64,000 nucleotides of DNA from Streptomyces sp. YIM 121038 (GTDB taxonomy: Bacteria > Actinomycetota > Actinomycetes > Streptomycetales > Streptomycetaceae), in assembly GCF_006088715.1 (NCBI RefSeq), contig NZ_CP030771.1, positions 9,608,001 to 9,672,000 on the forward strand. Direction: 5' to 3'. Numbering within the stretch: position 1 is the stretch's first letter; each line of letters opens with the position of its first letter. Below the pieces are notes generated by a model. That model was not told the origin of the DNA. It was given only the letters and a program-made list of their open reading frames with translations, and did not search any database. This document shows, in pieces, positions 25,443 to 34,758 of the stretch. The translations under genes were made by a program, and so were the position numbers.

Positions 25443-26918
25443 ATGCGGGACACGCGGGAAACACGGGGCAAGGCCGGAGACGGAGAGGCACCGCCGTGGT
25501 GGGACGTCGCCTTCGACGCGCACGGCGACGCCGTGGACGAGCGGCAGGGAGACCGGGTGGCCGGCGCGGCCCGCGAGGCCGATGTGCGCCACCTGGTCGT
25601 GCTCGCACACACCGCCCACCAGGAGCCCGAGCTGACGGAACGGGTCGACGCGCGCTGCCGCGCCCTGTTCGCGCAGGCCGAGGTCACGGACGGCGTGGGA
25701 CTCGTGGGGGTGCGCTGGCCCGGCATGTGCTTCGCGCCACCGGAGGACGGCCGTGCGGGGCGGCTCACCGACACCGACGTCGCCGGACTGCGCCGGGTCT
25801 TCCCCGACGGCGGGGACACCCTCACCAAGCTCCTCGGGCTCCTCGACGAACGGCCCTTGCGGAACGGCGCCCTGGACGACGTGGGCATCGCCCTGCGCCG
25901 CCTCGTCGAACAGCCCCTGGACACCCCGCTGCACGCCTACGGCACCGACCTGGGCGCGAACGTCCTGCCGCAGACCGACCCGGCCATGCTCATCGACAGT
26001 CCCACCCAGGTGTGCGAGGGCTTCGCCGAGGCCCTCGACGCGGCCCGGCAGGAGGTCGAGCGGGTGGAGAACCGCAGCCCCGAGCGGTTCGAGGAGGCCC
26101 ATACCGGCTCCGGCGCACCCGAAGTCTCCGAGCACGGCACGCTCACCGAGTCCGGCACGGCCGGGCCGCGCCCCGCCGACGACCCCACCGAGCGCCTGTC
26201 GCGGCCCGAGTCCCTCGCGCCGAGCGAGCGCCCCCTGCGTGACCCGCACGCCGAGCGCATGCCCGGCCGGGTGTGGGACGGCGCCCACCAACTGCTGTGC
26301 GAGGTCACGTCGTACGCGATGAGGAGGCACGCCGGGCTCATCGGCGAGCGCGCCCTCGCCCCGCTCCTGCGGACCCTCGGCGAGAGCCTGCCCGACACCC
26401 GCATCCACCTCGTGGGCCACGGAGCGGGCGCACGTCTGGTGGCCTACGCCGTGCGGGGCCTCGGCCCGGACGAGCGGGTCGCCTCGCTGTGCCTGTTCCA
26501 GGCGGCCCTGTCGCACTTCGCGTTCGCCGAGCACCTGCCCCAACTGAGCGGCGGGGGAGCGCTGGCGGGCCTGCACCGGCGCGTCACGGGACCCGTCGTG
26601 TGCTGCTACTCGCACCACGACCTGGAACTCGGTCTGTTCTTCCCGCTCGCCTGCCGCAGGATCGGCGACGGAGCCCTGCTCTCCGGCGCCGGCCGGACCT
26701 GGGGCGCACTCAGCTACGACGGGATCCAGGGCATCGACGGCAGCCCCGCGCTCACCCTCGCCGACGCGCTCACCGAGGGCGCGCTGCCGTCCTCCGGGTA
26801 CGTCGGCGTCGACGCGTCCGAACGGATCCGCGCGGGCGGCCCGCCCCGGGGCGCGCACGACGACGTGTTCCACCAGGACCTCGTCCGCCTGGTCGGTGCG
26901 GCGGCCGGCCTGGCCTAG
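25443..26918 (+). CDS. Alpha/beta-hydrolase-fold protein lacking the nucleophile serine
   Basis: About 491 residues. The N-terminal region (HLVVLAHTAHQEPELTERVD) and the C-terminal region (RIHLVGHGAGARLVAYAV) look like a hydrolase fold with a long Pro/Glu-rich insert (about 205-275). In relatives the elbow reads GHSxGA; here it is GHGAGA, so the nucleophile Ser is replaced by Gly. A later CYSHHDLELGLFFPL could supply the His. It is therefore probably a non-catalytic binding protein, or uses other residues. It converges on the lipoprotein/membrane-protein pair at 26953-27950, which may be functionally linked. ATG 25443 follows a G-rich ribosome binding site. Confidence 0.6.
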   Translation: MRDTRETRGKAGDGEAPPWWDVAFDAHGDAVDERQGDRVAGAAREADVRHLVVLAHTAHQEPELTERVDARCRALFAQAEVTDGVGLVGVRWPGMCFAPPEDGRAGRLTDTDVAGLRRVFPDGGDTLTKLLGLLDERPLRNGALDDVGIALRRLVEQPLDTPLHAYGTDLGANVLPQTDPAMLIDSPTQVCEGFAEALDAARQEVERVENRSPERFEEAHTGSGAPEVSEHGTLTESGTAGPRPADDPTERLSRPESLAPSERPLRDPHAERMPGRVWDGAHQLLCEVTSYAMRRHAGLIGERALAPLLRTLGESLPDTRIHLVGHGAGARLVAYAVRGLGPDERVASLCLFQAALSHFAFAEHLPQLSGGGALAGLHRRVTGPVVCCYSHHDLELGLFFPLACRRIGDGALLSGAGRTWGALSYDGIQGIDGSPALTLADALTEGALPSSGYVGVDASERIRAGGPPRGAHDDVFHQDLVRLVGAAAGLA

Positions 26919-26952
26919 GGAGCGGAGCCCAGGACGGGCCGGGCGGGCACGC

Positions 26953-27702
26953 CTAGCCGTTGGTGTAGACGTACCGCTGGCCCAGCGGCCAGCCCGCGCT
27001 GCGTCCCGCGTCCGTCACCAAGAGGTGCTGGTACTGCGGGACGGTGACGAGGTTCTGCGTCAGGGAGGGGCACAGCACCGCGCACCCGGCGGCGGTCTGC
27101 GTGCCCAGGCGCAGGCCGTTGCCGTCGAAGAAGACGTACTCCACGTCGTCCGCGGCCTGCGTGGTGTCGACGTGCACCGTGGCCGGGACCGGCGACGACA
27201 ACCGGAACAGCACCCCGCCCACCCCGGCGGCACGCAGCTGCCGGGCGCCGATGCCCAGGGTGCTCCACCGCGGCCGCGGCGCGTCCACGTCGAGCAGGGC
27301 GATGCGCAGCGAACCGAGACCGGGCCCCTGCAACACGGCCCGGGGCGCGCGGTCCAGGCGCGCGGCGGCGCCGCCGGAGCCGTCCCCGCCGTCGTCCGCG
27401 GTGGACGACGGCGTACGCGTCCGGCTGGGAGCGGGCTCGTCGGGGGACGGGGAAGCGGGCGGCGACTCGCTGTCCGAGGGGGACGGCGATGCCGAGGGCG
27501 ACGACGACGGTGAAACGGGCGGCGGCGACACGATGAGGGTGCCGTTGACGCACTGGACGTTGTGGCCGTTGCAGGCGAGGTTGTTGCCGTTCTCGTTGCT
27601 CTGGCCCTGCGCGTCCCCTTGGTCGCCGCCGCAGCCGCTGAGGGGGACGACCAGGCAGAGCAGCAGCACCGCCGTGGCGGTGCGGCGCGGTGCTCGCGTC
27701 AT
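26953..27702 (-). CDS. Lipoprotein with NGNN-AC motif
   Basis: 249 residues. The signal peptide ends in lipobox LSGC, so the mature protein is anchored to the outer face of the membrane. It is followed by NENGNNLACNGHNVQC (paired Cys), a Ser/Pro-rich linker with many SPSPS repeats (about 60-100) and a C-terminal beta domain (about 110-249) with the pair CAVLC. ATG 27702 overlaps the stop of the upstream membrane protein gene (ATGA), so the two are coupled. The function is unknown. The shared Cys motif suggests the two proteins interact or descend from one module. Confidence 0.75.
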   Translation of the reverse strand: MTRAPRRTATAVLLLCLVVPLSGCGGDQGDAQGQSNENGNNLACNGHNVQCVNGTLIVSPPPVSPSSSPSASPSPSDSESPPASPSPDEPAPSRTRTPSSTADDGGDGSGGAAARLDRAPRAVLQGPGLGSLRIALLDVDAPRPRWSTLGIGARQLRAAGVGGVLFRLSSPVPATVHVDTTQAADDVEYVFFDGNGLRLGTQTAAGCAVLCPSLTQNLVTVPQYQHLLVTDAGRSAGWPLGQRYVYTNG

Positions 27703-27950
27703 CCGCCGGAACTCCCTTGGGACGCGGGCCGGTTCGTGGCCGATGCGCTCGATGTCACTCCCGAGTCGCAGGCGACGTGCTGGCCGATGCACGCCTGGTT
27801 GTTGCCGTTCTGATTGGTCTGGACGATCGTCCCCGGACCGCGCTGCTCGCCGCCGCCGTCCTGCCCCCACACCGTGATGAACGCCGCCACGATCATGCCG
27901 ACCGCGCCGATCACCGCCGCGATCAGGCCCACCGCGCCCCTGCCCCCCAT
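27699..27950 (-). CDS. Small membrane-anchored protein paired with the lipoprotein
   Basis: 83 residues. An N-terminal span (VGLIAAVIGAVGMIVAAFI) is followed by an extracellular tail containing NQNGNNQACIGQHVAC. This is the same motif as NENGNNLACNGHNVQC in the lipoprotein encoded next. The tail ends in a Ser/Ala/Gly-rich segment. The stop overlaps the lipoprotein start. The NGNNxAC motif recurs in small actinomycete surface proteins; no function is known to me. Confidence 0.65.
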   Translation of the reverse strand: MGGRGAVGLIAAVIGAVGMIVAAFITVWGQDGGGEQRGPGTIVQTNQNGNNQACIGQHVACDSGVTSSASATNRPASQGSSGG

Positions 27951-28178
27951 TGCGCCCCCTCGACCGGCGTGCACCGCGCGAGTGCCGGTGCGCCGGGAGG
28001 CCAGCGTAGGCGCGGCACCAGGGTCGGAGGAGGCAGTGGCGACCGGGCTACGCCAGACGGCCCGGACGCCGTGCCTGCGCCCGCGCGGGCCGGTCTACGC
28101 GTGGACCGGCGCGGGCGAGGACCCTCGACGCCCGCGGGGCCCGCCGAGTTCAGCCGAGCGACCGTGTCACTCAACACA

Positions 28179-28232
28179 ATCAAGCGACATGGTCAGATGA
28201 CAAAGTCGTGTGTATCTTAATGATCAAGCGAC
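28179..28232 (+). promoter_or_regulatory. AT-rich promoter region of the CYP102 gene
   Basis: A 10-bp direct repeat ATCAAGCGAC occurs at 28179-28188 and 28223-28232 around a GC-poor stretch with a TATCTTAAT box at about 28213. The ATG is 28 bp downstream. It looks like an operator pair flanking a regulated promoter, for example for a fatty-acid-responsive repressor, but no regulator gene is adjacent. Confidence 0.5.
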
Positions 28233-28259
28233 TGCCGGTGCGGAACGAAAGGCCCCCTC

Positions 28260-31200
28260 ATGACGCACGCCTCCACCCCCGACCTCACCTCCACGGCGAC
28301 GGCCCAGGCGATCCCGGAGCGTCCGGCGCTCCCCCTGATCGGCCACGCCCTCGACATCCCGAGCGGAGCCGACGGCCTCGTCCATCTGATGAAGGAGGTC
28401 AAGGAGTTCGGCCCGGTGTTCCGGATCCGCGCCTTCGGCTCCGAGACCGTGATGGTCGGCGGCCTGGACCTGGTGGCCGAGCTGGCGGACGAGACCCGGT
28501 TCCGCAAGAACGTGCACGGCGACCTCGTCGAGATCAGGGAGATCGCCGGGGACGGCCTCTTCACGGCCTTCCACCACGAGGCCAACTGGCAGAAGGCGCA
28601 CGACATCCTGATGCCCGCCTTCTCGCTCGGGGCCATGCGCGGCTACCACGCGACGATGCTGGACGTCGCCCGTTCGCTGATCGCCAAGTGGGACAGGCTG
28701 GCCGGCGAGGGCCCGGTGGACGTGCCGGAGGACATGACCCGGCTGACCTTCGACACCATCGGACTCTGCGGATTCGGCTACGACTTCGAGTCGTTCCGGC
28801 GCGACGACGCCCACCCCTTCGTCGACGCGATGAGCAGGGCGCTCGCCTACACCCAGACCAAGGGCGAGTCGATCCCGGGCACGGAGGTGTTCCGCTGGCG
28901 GCAGACCGAGCAGTTCCGCAAGGACGCCGTGCTGATGACCGAGCTCGTCGACGAGGTGATCCGGCAGCGCAGGGCGTCGGGCGACACCAGCACGGACGAC
29001 CTCCTGGGCCGCATGCTCCACACCCGCGACGCACGGACCGGCGAGCCCCTGGACGACGTGAACATCCGCAACCAGGTGATCACGTTCCTCATCGCCGGAC
29101 ACGAGACCACCAGCGGGGCCCTGTCGTTCGCCCTCTACTACCTCACCAAGCACCCCGAGGTCCTGGCCCGCGCGCAGGCGGAGGTCGACGCGCTGTGGGG
29201 CGACACGGACGCGCCCGCGCCCGAGTACGGCGACATCGGCAAGCTCGGCTACATCCGCCAGGTGCTCAACGAGAGCCTGCGGCTGTGGCCGACCGCGCCC
29301 GCCTTCGCCATGGAGCCGATCGAGGACACCGTCATCGGCGGCACGTACGCCGTGCGCAAGGGCGAGACCCTGATGGTGCTCACCCCGGCCCTCCACCGCG
29401 ACCCCGCCTGGGGCGAGAACGTCGACCTCTTCGACCCCGACCGGTTCACGCCCGAGCGCGAGGCGGCCCGCCCGGTCCACCTCTTCAAGCCGTTCGGCAG
29501 CGGTGAACGCGCCTGCATCGGCCGCCAGTTCGCCCTGCACGAGGCCACCCTGCTCCTCGGCCTGCTGGTCCACCGCTACCGCCTGCTCGACCACACCGAC
29601 TACCAGCTGGAGATCAAGCAGACCCTCACCCTCAAGCCCGACGCGTTCACCCTCGAGCTCGCCCGGCGCACCAGCGACGAGCGGCGTCTGCCCGCCGCCG
29701 CGAGCAGCGCGCCCGTGAGCGAGGACCGGCCCGCGGCCCGCCGCGCCACCGCGACCGCGCTGACCCTGCTGCACGGCTCCAACCTGGGCACCTGCGCCGG
29801 GCTGGCCCACGACCTCGCCGCCGACGGCGACGACCACGGCTTCACCACCGAAGTCGCCCCCCTCAACGACCGGGCGGGCAGGCTCAGCCCCGCCGACGGC
29901 CCCGTGGTGATCGTCGCCGCCTCCTACAACGGCCGCCCCACCGACGACGCCGCCGAGTTCGTCACCTGGCTGGAGGGCCTGGAGCCCGGCGCCCTCGACG
30001 GCCTGCGGTTCGCCGTCCTCGGCGTCGGCGACCGCAACTGGGCCGCCACCTACCAGCACGTACCGACCCTCATCGAGGAGTGGCTCACCGCCGCCGGTGC
30101 CACCCCGCTCCTGGAGCGCGGCGCCGCGGACGCCTCCGGTGACTTCGCCGGCACCGTGGACCGCTGGAGCGCCGACCTGTGGACGGCCCTGCTCGACCGG
30201 TACGGCACCGCCGACGGCGAGGCGGCACGCCCCGAACCCGACACCGCGGAGCCGCAGAGCCTGTACGAGCTTCAGGACGCCACCGCGTGCGTCACCGGTG
30301 AACTCGCGGCCCGGCACGGCGTCCAGCCCATGGACGTGCTCGACGCCTACGAACTCGTCGACATGGAACACGAGCTGGGCCGCTCCAAGCGCTTTCTGAA
30401 GCTGCGGCTGCCCGCGGGCGTCTCCTACCGCACCGGCGACCACCTGGCCGTCCTGCCGCAGAACCCCGACGCGCTCGTCCAGCGGGTCACCGCCCGGTTC
30501 GGCCTCGACCCGGAGCGCACCGTGCGGCTGAGCGCCCGCCGCCGCGCCCGCAACACCCTGCCCGTCGACCGGCCGCTGACCCTGCGCCGACTGCTCACCG
30601 ACTTCGTGGAGCTCCAGACCCCGGCCACGCCCGAGCAGGTCGCCGTCCTCGCCGAGCACACCGCCTGCCCGCCCGAGCGCCGCCCCCTGGCCGAACTCGC
30701 CGGACTCGACGCCGACGCCTTCCGCGAGCGGGTCACCGTCCCCGGGCTCAGCGTCCTGGACCTGCTGGAGCGTTACCGCGCCTGCGAGCTGCCCTTCGAG
30801 CGCTTCCTGGAACTCCTCCCGGTGCTGCGCCCGCGCCACTACTCCATCTCGTCCTCCGCGCAGGCCGCGCCCGGCGAGATCGACCTGATGGTGTCGCTGC
30901 TCGCCGCGCCCCACCGCGCGGGCGAGGGCACCTTCCACGGCATCGGTTCGCACTACGTCCAGACCGTGCGGGCCGGGGACACCGTCCAGGCCAGGGTCCT
31001 GCCGTGCGGCGAGTCCTTCCGGCTGCCCGAGGACGACGCGGTCCCGGTCATCCTGGTCAGCGCGGGCACCGGCCTCGCGCCCTTCCGCGGAGCCGTGCTC
31101 GACCGCCTGCACACCGGGTCCTCCGGCACGCTGCTGTGCTACTTCGGCTGCGACCACCCCGAGGTCGACTACCTGCACCGCGAGGAGTTCGAGACGGCCG

Positions 31201-31490
31201 AGACGGCCGGAGCCGTCAGCATGCGGCCCGTCTTCTCCCAGGCTCCCGAGGACGGCGCCCGCTACGTCCAGGACCGCATCGCCCGGGAGAGCGCCGAGGT
31301 CTGGGACGTGCTGGAGGCGGGCGGCCGGGTCTACGTCTGCGGTGACGGCCGCCGGATGGCCCCCGCCGTGCGGGAGGCGTTCCTGGCCGTCCACCGCGAG
31401 CACACCGGCGCGTCCGACGCCGAGGCCGCCGCCTGGCTCACCGGGCTCACCGAGTCCGGCCGCTACGTCGAGGACGTCTGGACCGGCTGA
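28260..31490 (+). CDS. Self-sufficient cytochrome P450, CYP102 (BM3) type
   Basis: A 1076-residue natural fusion. The P450 domain (1-460) has I-helix AGHETT (279-284), ExxR in NESLRL and heme loop FKPFGSGERACIGRQ with ligand Cys419. The FMN flavodoxin domain (from about 500) opens HGSNLGTCAG. The FAD/NADPH domain (about 660-1076) has RHYSISSSA, SAGTGLAPFRGAV and a C-terminus ending RYVEDVWTG. BM3 enzymes hydroxylate fatty acids near the omega end without separate redox partners. Length and all cofactor motifs are complete. It is followed by an MFS transporter in the same direction after a 260-bp gap. Confidence 0.95.
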   Translation: MTHASTPDLTSTATAQAIPERPALPLIGHALDIPSGADGLVHLMKEVKEFGPVFRIRAFGSETVMVGGLDLVAELADETRFRKNVHGDLVEIREIAGDGLFTAFHHEANWQKAHDILMPAFSLGAMRGYHATMLDVARSLIAKWDRLAGEGPVDVPEDMTRLTFDTIGLCGFGYDFESFRRDDAHPFVDAMSRALAYTQTKGESIPGTEVFRWRQTEQFRKDAVLMTELVDEVIRQRRASGDTSTDDLLGRMLHTRDARTGEPLDDVNIRNQVITFLIAGHETTSGALSFALYYLTKHPEVLARAQAEVDALWGDTDAPAPEYGDIGKLGYIRQVLNESLRLWPTAPAFAMEPIEDTVIGGTYAVRKGETLMVLTPALHRDPAWGENVDLFDPDRFTPEREAARPVHLFKPFGSGERACIGRQFALHEATLLLGLLVHRYRLLDHTDYQLEIKQTLTLKPDAFTLELARRTSDERRLPAAASSAPVSEDRPAARRATATALTLLHGSNLGTCAGLAHDLAADGDDHGFTTEVAPLNDRAGRLSPADGPVVIVAASYNGRPTDDAAEFVTWLEGLEPGALDGLRFAVLGVGDRNWAATYQHVPTLIEEWLTAAGATPLLERGAADASGDFAGTVDRWSADLWTALLDRYGTADGEAARPEPDTAEPQSLYELQDATACVTGELAARHGVQPMDVLDAYELVDMEHELGRSKRFLKLRLPAGVSYRTGDHLAVLPQNPDALVQRVTARFGLDPERTVRLSARRRARNTLPVDRPLTLRRLLTDFVELQTPATPEQVAVLAEHTACPPERRPLAELAGLDADAFRERVTVPGLSVLDLLERYRACELPFERFLELLPVLRPRHYSISSSAQAAPGEIDLMVSLLAAPHRAGEGTFHGIGSHYVQTVRAGDTVQARVLPCGESFRLPEDDAVPVILVSAGTGLAPFRGAVLDRLHTGSSGTLLCYFGCDHPEVDYLHREEFETAETAGAVSMRPVFSQAPEDGARYVQDRIARESAEVWDVLEAGGRVYVCGDGRRMAPAVREAFLAVHREHTGASDAEAAAWLTGLTESGRYVEDVWTG

Positions 31491-31563
31491 ACCCGCCGCC
31501 CCTCACCGCCGCCCCACCTGCCGCACCCGCCCCGTCCGGTGGTCACGGACGCCCACCCGGCGC

Positions 31564-31650
31564 ACCCGTGACCACCGGGGCGGCGCACCCGTGACTCCGG
31601 GGCCGGACCCGTGACTCCGGAGCGGCGCCCCCGAGGCTCCGGGGCCGGAC
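31564..31650. repeat. Short imperfect direct repeats
   Basis: About four degenerate 20-23-bp units of the type ACCCGTGACTCCGGGGCCGG lie between the CYP102 gene and the MFS gene. This is non-coding. They may form alternating hairpins; no known family is recognised. Confidence 0.5.
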
Positions 31651-31750
31651 CCACTCCTTCCGCACCTCCTACCGATGGGAATCCCATGGCTGTCGCACTC
31701 CCGCCCACCCGCCGAGCACCTGTGGCCGACCGCACCCCGCGGGGGCGTCG

Positions 31751-33001
31751 ATGAGGGCGCGCGGCACGGCCGCCCTGACCCTCGGCGTCGCCGTCGCGCT
31801 GATCGCCGGAGCCACCCTCGGCAACGGCGGGGCGAACCTGATGCCCCTCTTCGTCGACGACTTCTCCTCACGGTTCGCCCTTGGGGACTCCGGTGCGGGA
31901 CTCGTCGGCGCCGCCCAGCTCATGGCCACCGCGCTCGTCACCCTGCGCCTCGCCGCGCGGGCCGCGCGCCCCGGCCGCGTCCGCATGGCCCGCACCGGTC
32001 TCGCCGTCGGCCTCGCGGGCTTCGTCGGGGCGACCGCGGCGAGCGACCTGCCGACCCTGATCCTGGCCAACCTCGTCATCGGCGGCGGACTCGGCGCGGT
32101 CTACGCCGCGGCCACGGCGGCGATCGCCGCCACCGACGACGCCGACAAGGCGTCCGCGGCCACCATCGCGGGCACGGTGGCCGTGACCGCCCTGCTGATC
32201 ATGGCGGTGCCCGCGGCCAACCACAGCGTGGGGGAGGGCACCGGCTTCCTGGTCATGGCGCTGTGCTGTCTGCTCGCCTGGCCCCTGGTGGGCGGCCTTC
32301 CCGACGGGCCGACCACGAACGGGGCCGCGCAGGCCGGGGCAGCCACGGCGGGGACCGCCCCGGCCGCCACGCCGCACGACGCGGCCACCCCCTCCTGGGT
32401 CCTGCTGGGCGGGATCGCGCTGCTGTGGGCCGTCACCCAGGGCGCCTGGGCGTACGCCTCGGTCTTCGGCCGCGAACACACCGGCATGTCGCCGTCGGCC
32501 GTGTCGGTGGTCCTCGCCGTCTCCGGCGTCGTGGCCCTCGTCGGCGCCGTGCTCGGCCCCGCCGCCGCCCGCCGCTTCGGCCGTACGCGGTCCCTGGCCG
32601 CCTTCATCACGGCACAGGCCCTGTCGATGGCCGCCCTGGTGCTCACCCACGACCCGGTGCTCTTCATCGTCGCGGCCGTCCTGTGGCAGGCCTGCCAACT
32701 GGCCGTCCTGGTACAGACCCTCGCGGCCGCCGCGCTCCTCGACCCGAGCGGACGCCTGGTGGCCTCCCTGAGCGGAGCGAGCGCGCTGGGCACCGGCATC
32801 GGGCCGCTGGCCGTCGGCGCCGTCCTCGACACGGCGGGCGCCGGGGTGCTCGGCGTCGTCCTGGCCCTCGGCACCTTCGTCGCGTCCCTGCCCCCGCTGC
32901 GGATGACGGTCGCCAGCGCCACGGCCGACCGCGCCCAGCCGCAGCCGCAGCCGCAGCCGGAGACTGAGCCCGAGCCCGACCCCGCGGCCACGACAGGCTG
33001 A
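31751..33001 (+). CDS. MFS transporter
   Basis: A 416-residue permease with about 12 hydrophobic spans. The first is ALTLGVAVALIAGATLGNGG. A long central cytoplasmic loop of Ala/Thr (about 190-215) follows, and the extreme C-terminus is PQPQPQPETEPEPDP. The closest general type is a small-solute or drug MFS; the substrate is unknown. It might export or import something related to the CYP102 reaction, but the 260-bp gap argues only weakly for an operon. Confidence 0.78.
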   Translation: MRARGTAALTLGVAVALIAGATLGNGGANLMPLFVDDFSSRFALGDSGAGLVGAAQLMATALVTLRLAARAARPGRVRMARTGLAVGLAGFVGATAASDLPTLILANLVIGGGLGAVYAAATAAIAATDDADKASAATIAGTVAVTALLIMAVPAANHSVGEGTGFLVMALCCLLAWPLVGGLPDGPTTNGAAQAGAATAGTAPAATPHDAATPSWVLLGGIALLWAVTQGAWAYASVFGREHTGMSPSAVSVVLAVSGVVALVGAVLGPAAARRFGRTRSLAAFITAQALSMAALVLTHDPVLFIVAAVLWQACQLAVLVQTLAAAALLDPSGRLVASLSGASALGTGIGPLAVGAVLDTAGAGVLGVVLALGTFVASLPPLRMTVASATADRAQPQPQPQPETEPEPDPAATTG

Positions 33002-33272
33002 ACACCCGTCACATCTCAGGCCGGGCGGGCTCCCACGGACCGTCGCCAGGCGTCGCGCGCGCTCTTCACCGGGCTCGCGCAGCGCCGTACGATCCAGTAG
33101 CCGCCCCGCGTACGCCCGCCCCGCACGGTGTCCGCGTACGCCGTACAAGGCGCACACCCTGCGAGGCACACACCGCGTGAGGCGCACACGGCGCACGCCC
33201 CGTGCCACGCCACGCCCGTCCCCGCACACGCTCCGCGATCGATCCCTCGTCGACCCCAGCCAGAGGTGACCC

Positions 33273-34493
33273 GTGGACAGCCAACCCCCTCTCTTCCGCC
33301 TCGACGCGAGCGCCGGTGACCTGCACGGCGAGAACCGGAGGCTCCGCGCGATCGGCCCCGCCGTGCGCGTGCGGCTCCCCGGTGGAGTGCCCGCCTGGGT
33401 CCTCACCCGCCACCAACTCCTCCAGGAACTCCTGGCGGACCCTCGTACGGCGAAGGACCCGGCGCACTGGTCCGCGTTGCGGGCGGGAGAGGTGCCGGAG
33501 GGCTGGCCGCTGATCGGCATGGTCACCAACCGCGGCATGACCACCGCCGACGGAGAGGAGCACCGCCGACTGCGCGAGCTGGTCACGCAGGCCTTCACCG
33601 CGCGGCGCGTCACCGCGATGCGGCCCCGCGTCGAGGCGGTCACCCAGAGCCTCCTCGACGGCCTCGCCGAGGGCGGCACCGATCCCGTGGACCTGCGCCG
33701 CCACTTCGCCTATCCGCTGCCCATGGCGGTGATCGGCGACCTGCTCGGCGTGCCCCACGAGCGCTTCGACGACTTCCGGAACCTCTCCGCCAGCCTGACC
33801 AGCAGCGTCACCCCGCCCGAAGAGACCCTCACCACCCAACAACGCCTGCACGCGCTGCTCGCCGACCTCGTCGCCGACCGGCGGAAGCGGCCGGGGGAGG
33901 ACCTGACCAGCCAGCTGATCGCCGCGCGTGACGACGGGGACCGGCTCTCGGAGCCGGAGTTGATCGGCACCCTGATCCTCGTCCTCGTCGCGGGCCACGG
34001 CACCACCCTCAACCTGATCACCAACGCGACCGCGGCGCTGCTCACCCACCCCGAGCAGCGCGCCGCCGTCACCACCGGGCAACGGCCGTGGGACGCCGTG
34101 GTGGAGGAGACCCTGCGCTGGGACCCGCCCGTCGCGCACTTCCCGCTGCGCTACGCCCTCGACGACATCCCCGTCGGGAACGTGGTGATCCCGCGCGGCG
34201 AGGCCATCCTGGCCTCGTACGCGGCCGCGGGCCGGGATCCCGACCGATTCGGCCCCGACGCCGCCGAGTTCGACACCGCCCGGCCACGGCCGAGGCACCT
34301 CTCCTTCGGTCACGGCCCGCACCACTGCCTCGGCGCGGCCCTGGCCCGGCTGGAGGTGGGCATCGCGCTGCCGGGCCTGTTCGGGCGGTTCCCGGACATG
34401 GAGCTCGCCGTGCCGCGCGCGGAGTTGGTGCCGTTGCCGTCCTTCGTCAGCAACAGCGTCCAGGCCCTGCCGGTGACCTTGTGCGGCGGCTGA
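33273..34493 (+). CDS. Cytochrome P450 with altered I-helix (AGHGTT)
   Basis: A 406-residue soluble bacterial P450. The heme loop SFGHGPHHCLGAALAR has ligand Cys352, and ExxR is in EETLRW. The I-helix reads AGHGTT (240-245): the usual acidic residue before the Thr pair is Gly243. That residue normally helps proton delivery for O2 activation, so the enzyme may use substrate-assisted chemistry or have changed activity. GTG 33273 follows AGAGGTG. It has no adjacent ferredoxin. Substrate unknown; the general type is CYP107-like natural-product tailoring. Confidence 0.88.
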   Translation: MDSQPPLFRLDASAGDLHGENRRLRAIGPAVRVRLPGGVPAWVLTRHQLLQELLADPRTAKDPAHWSALRAGEVPEGWPLIGMVTNRGMTTADGEEHRRLRELVTQAFTARRVTAMRPRVEAVTQSLLDGLAEGGTDPVDLRRHFAYPLPMAVIGDLLGVPHERFDDFRNLSASLTSSVTPPEETLTTQQRLHALLADLVADRRKRPGEDLTSQLIAARDDGDRLSEPELIGTLILVLVAGHGTTLNLITNATAALLTHPEQRAAVTTGQRPWDAVVEETLRWDPPVAHFPLRYALDDIPVGNVVIPRGEAILASYAAAGRDPDRFGPDAAEFDTARPRPRHLSFGHGPHHCLGAALARLEVGIALPGLFGRFPDMELAVPRAELVPLPSFVSNSVQALPVTLCGG

Positions 34494-34558
34494 CGAGGTT
34501 CCGGAGCGGGACCCCCGGGCCGCTCGGGGCCGCCGGATGGAATGATGACGGGCGACAA

Positions 34559-34740
34559 GGCGACGGCGGTCCGAGGAAGCCGGTGTGAATCCGGCGCGGT
34601 CCCGCCACTGTGATCGGCGAGCGCGTCCCGGCCTGCCACCGCCCCGCAGGGGGTGGGAAGGCCGGGACGGACAGCGACCCGTAAGCCAGGAGACTCACGC
34701 GGTCGCCTCCTCCGCACAACACCGGGGCGGATCTCCCCGG
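34559..34740 (+). promoter_or_regulatory. Cobalamin riboswitch with expression-platform hairpin
   Basis: The conserved core includes GAAGCCGGTGTGAATCCGGC (from about 34575), then GCGGTCCCGCCACTGTGA with the GCCACTG B12 box, and later GTAAGCCAGGAGACTCA. GGCGAC (34559-34564) pairs with GTCGCC (34702-34707) as closing stem P1. Directly after, CCGGGG (34722-34727) pairs with CCCCGG (34735-34740), a hairpin beside the ribosome binding site of the next gene. Cobalamin binding should lower expression of that gene. Confidence 0.9.
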
Positions 34741-34758
34741 AGAGAGGCAGGACGCGGC

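Noticed and set aside
33040..33260. Possible tRNA or structured RNA in the repetitive GCGCACAC-rich stretch before the second P450
   Set aside because: No cloverleaf or anticodon stem could be built; it is low-complexity leader sequence.
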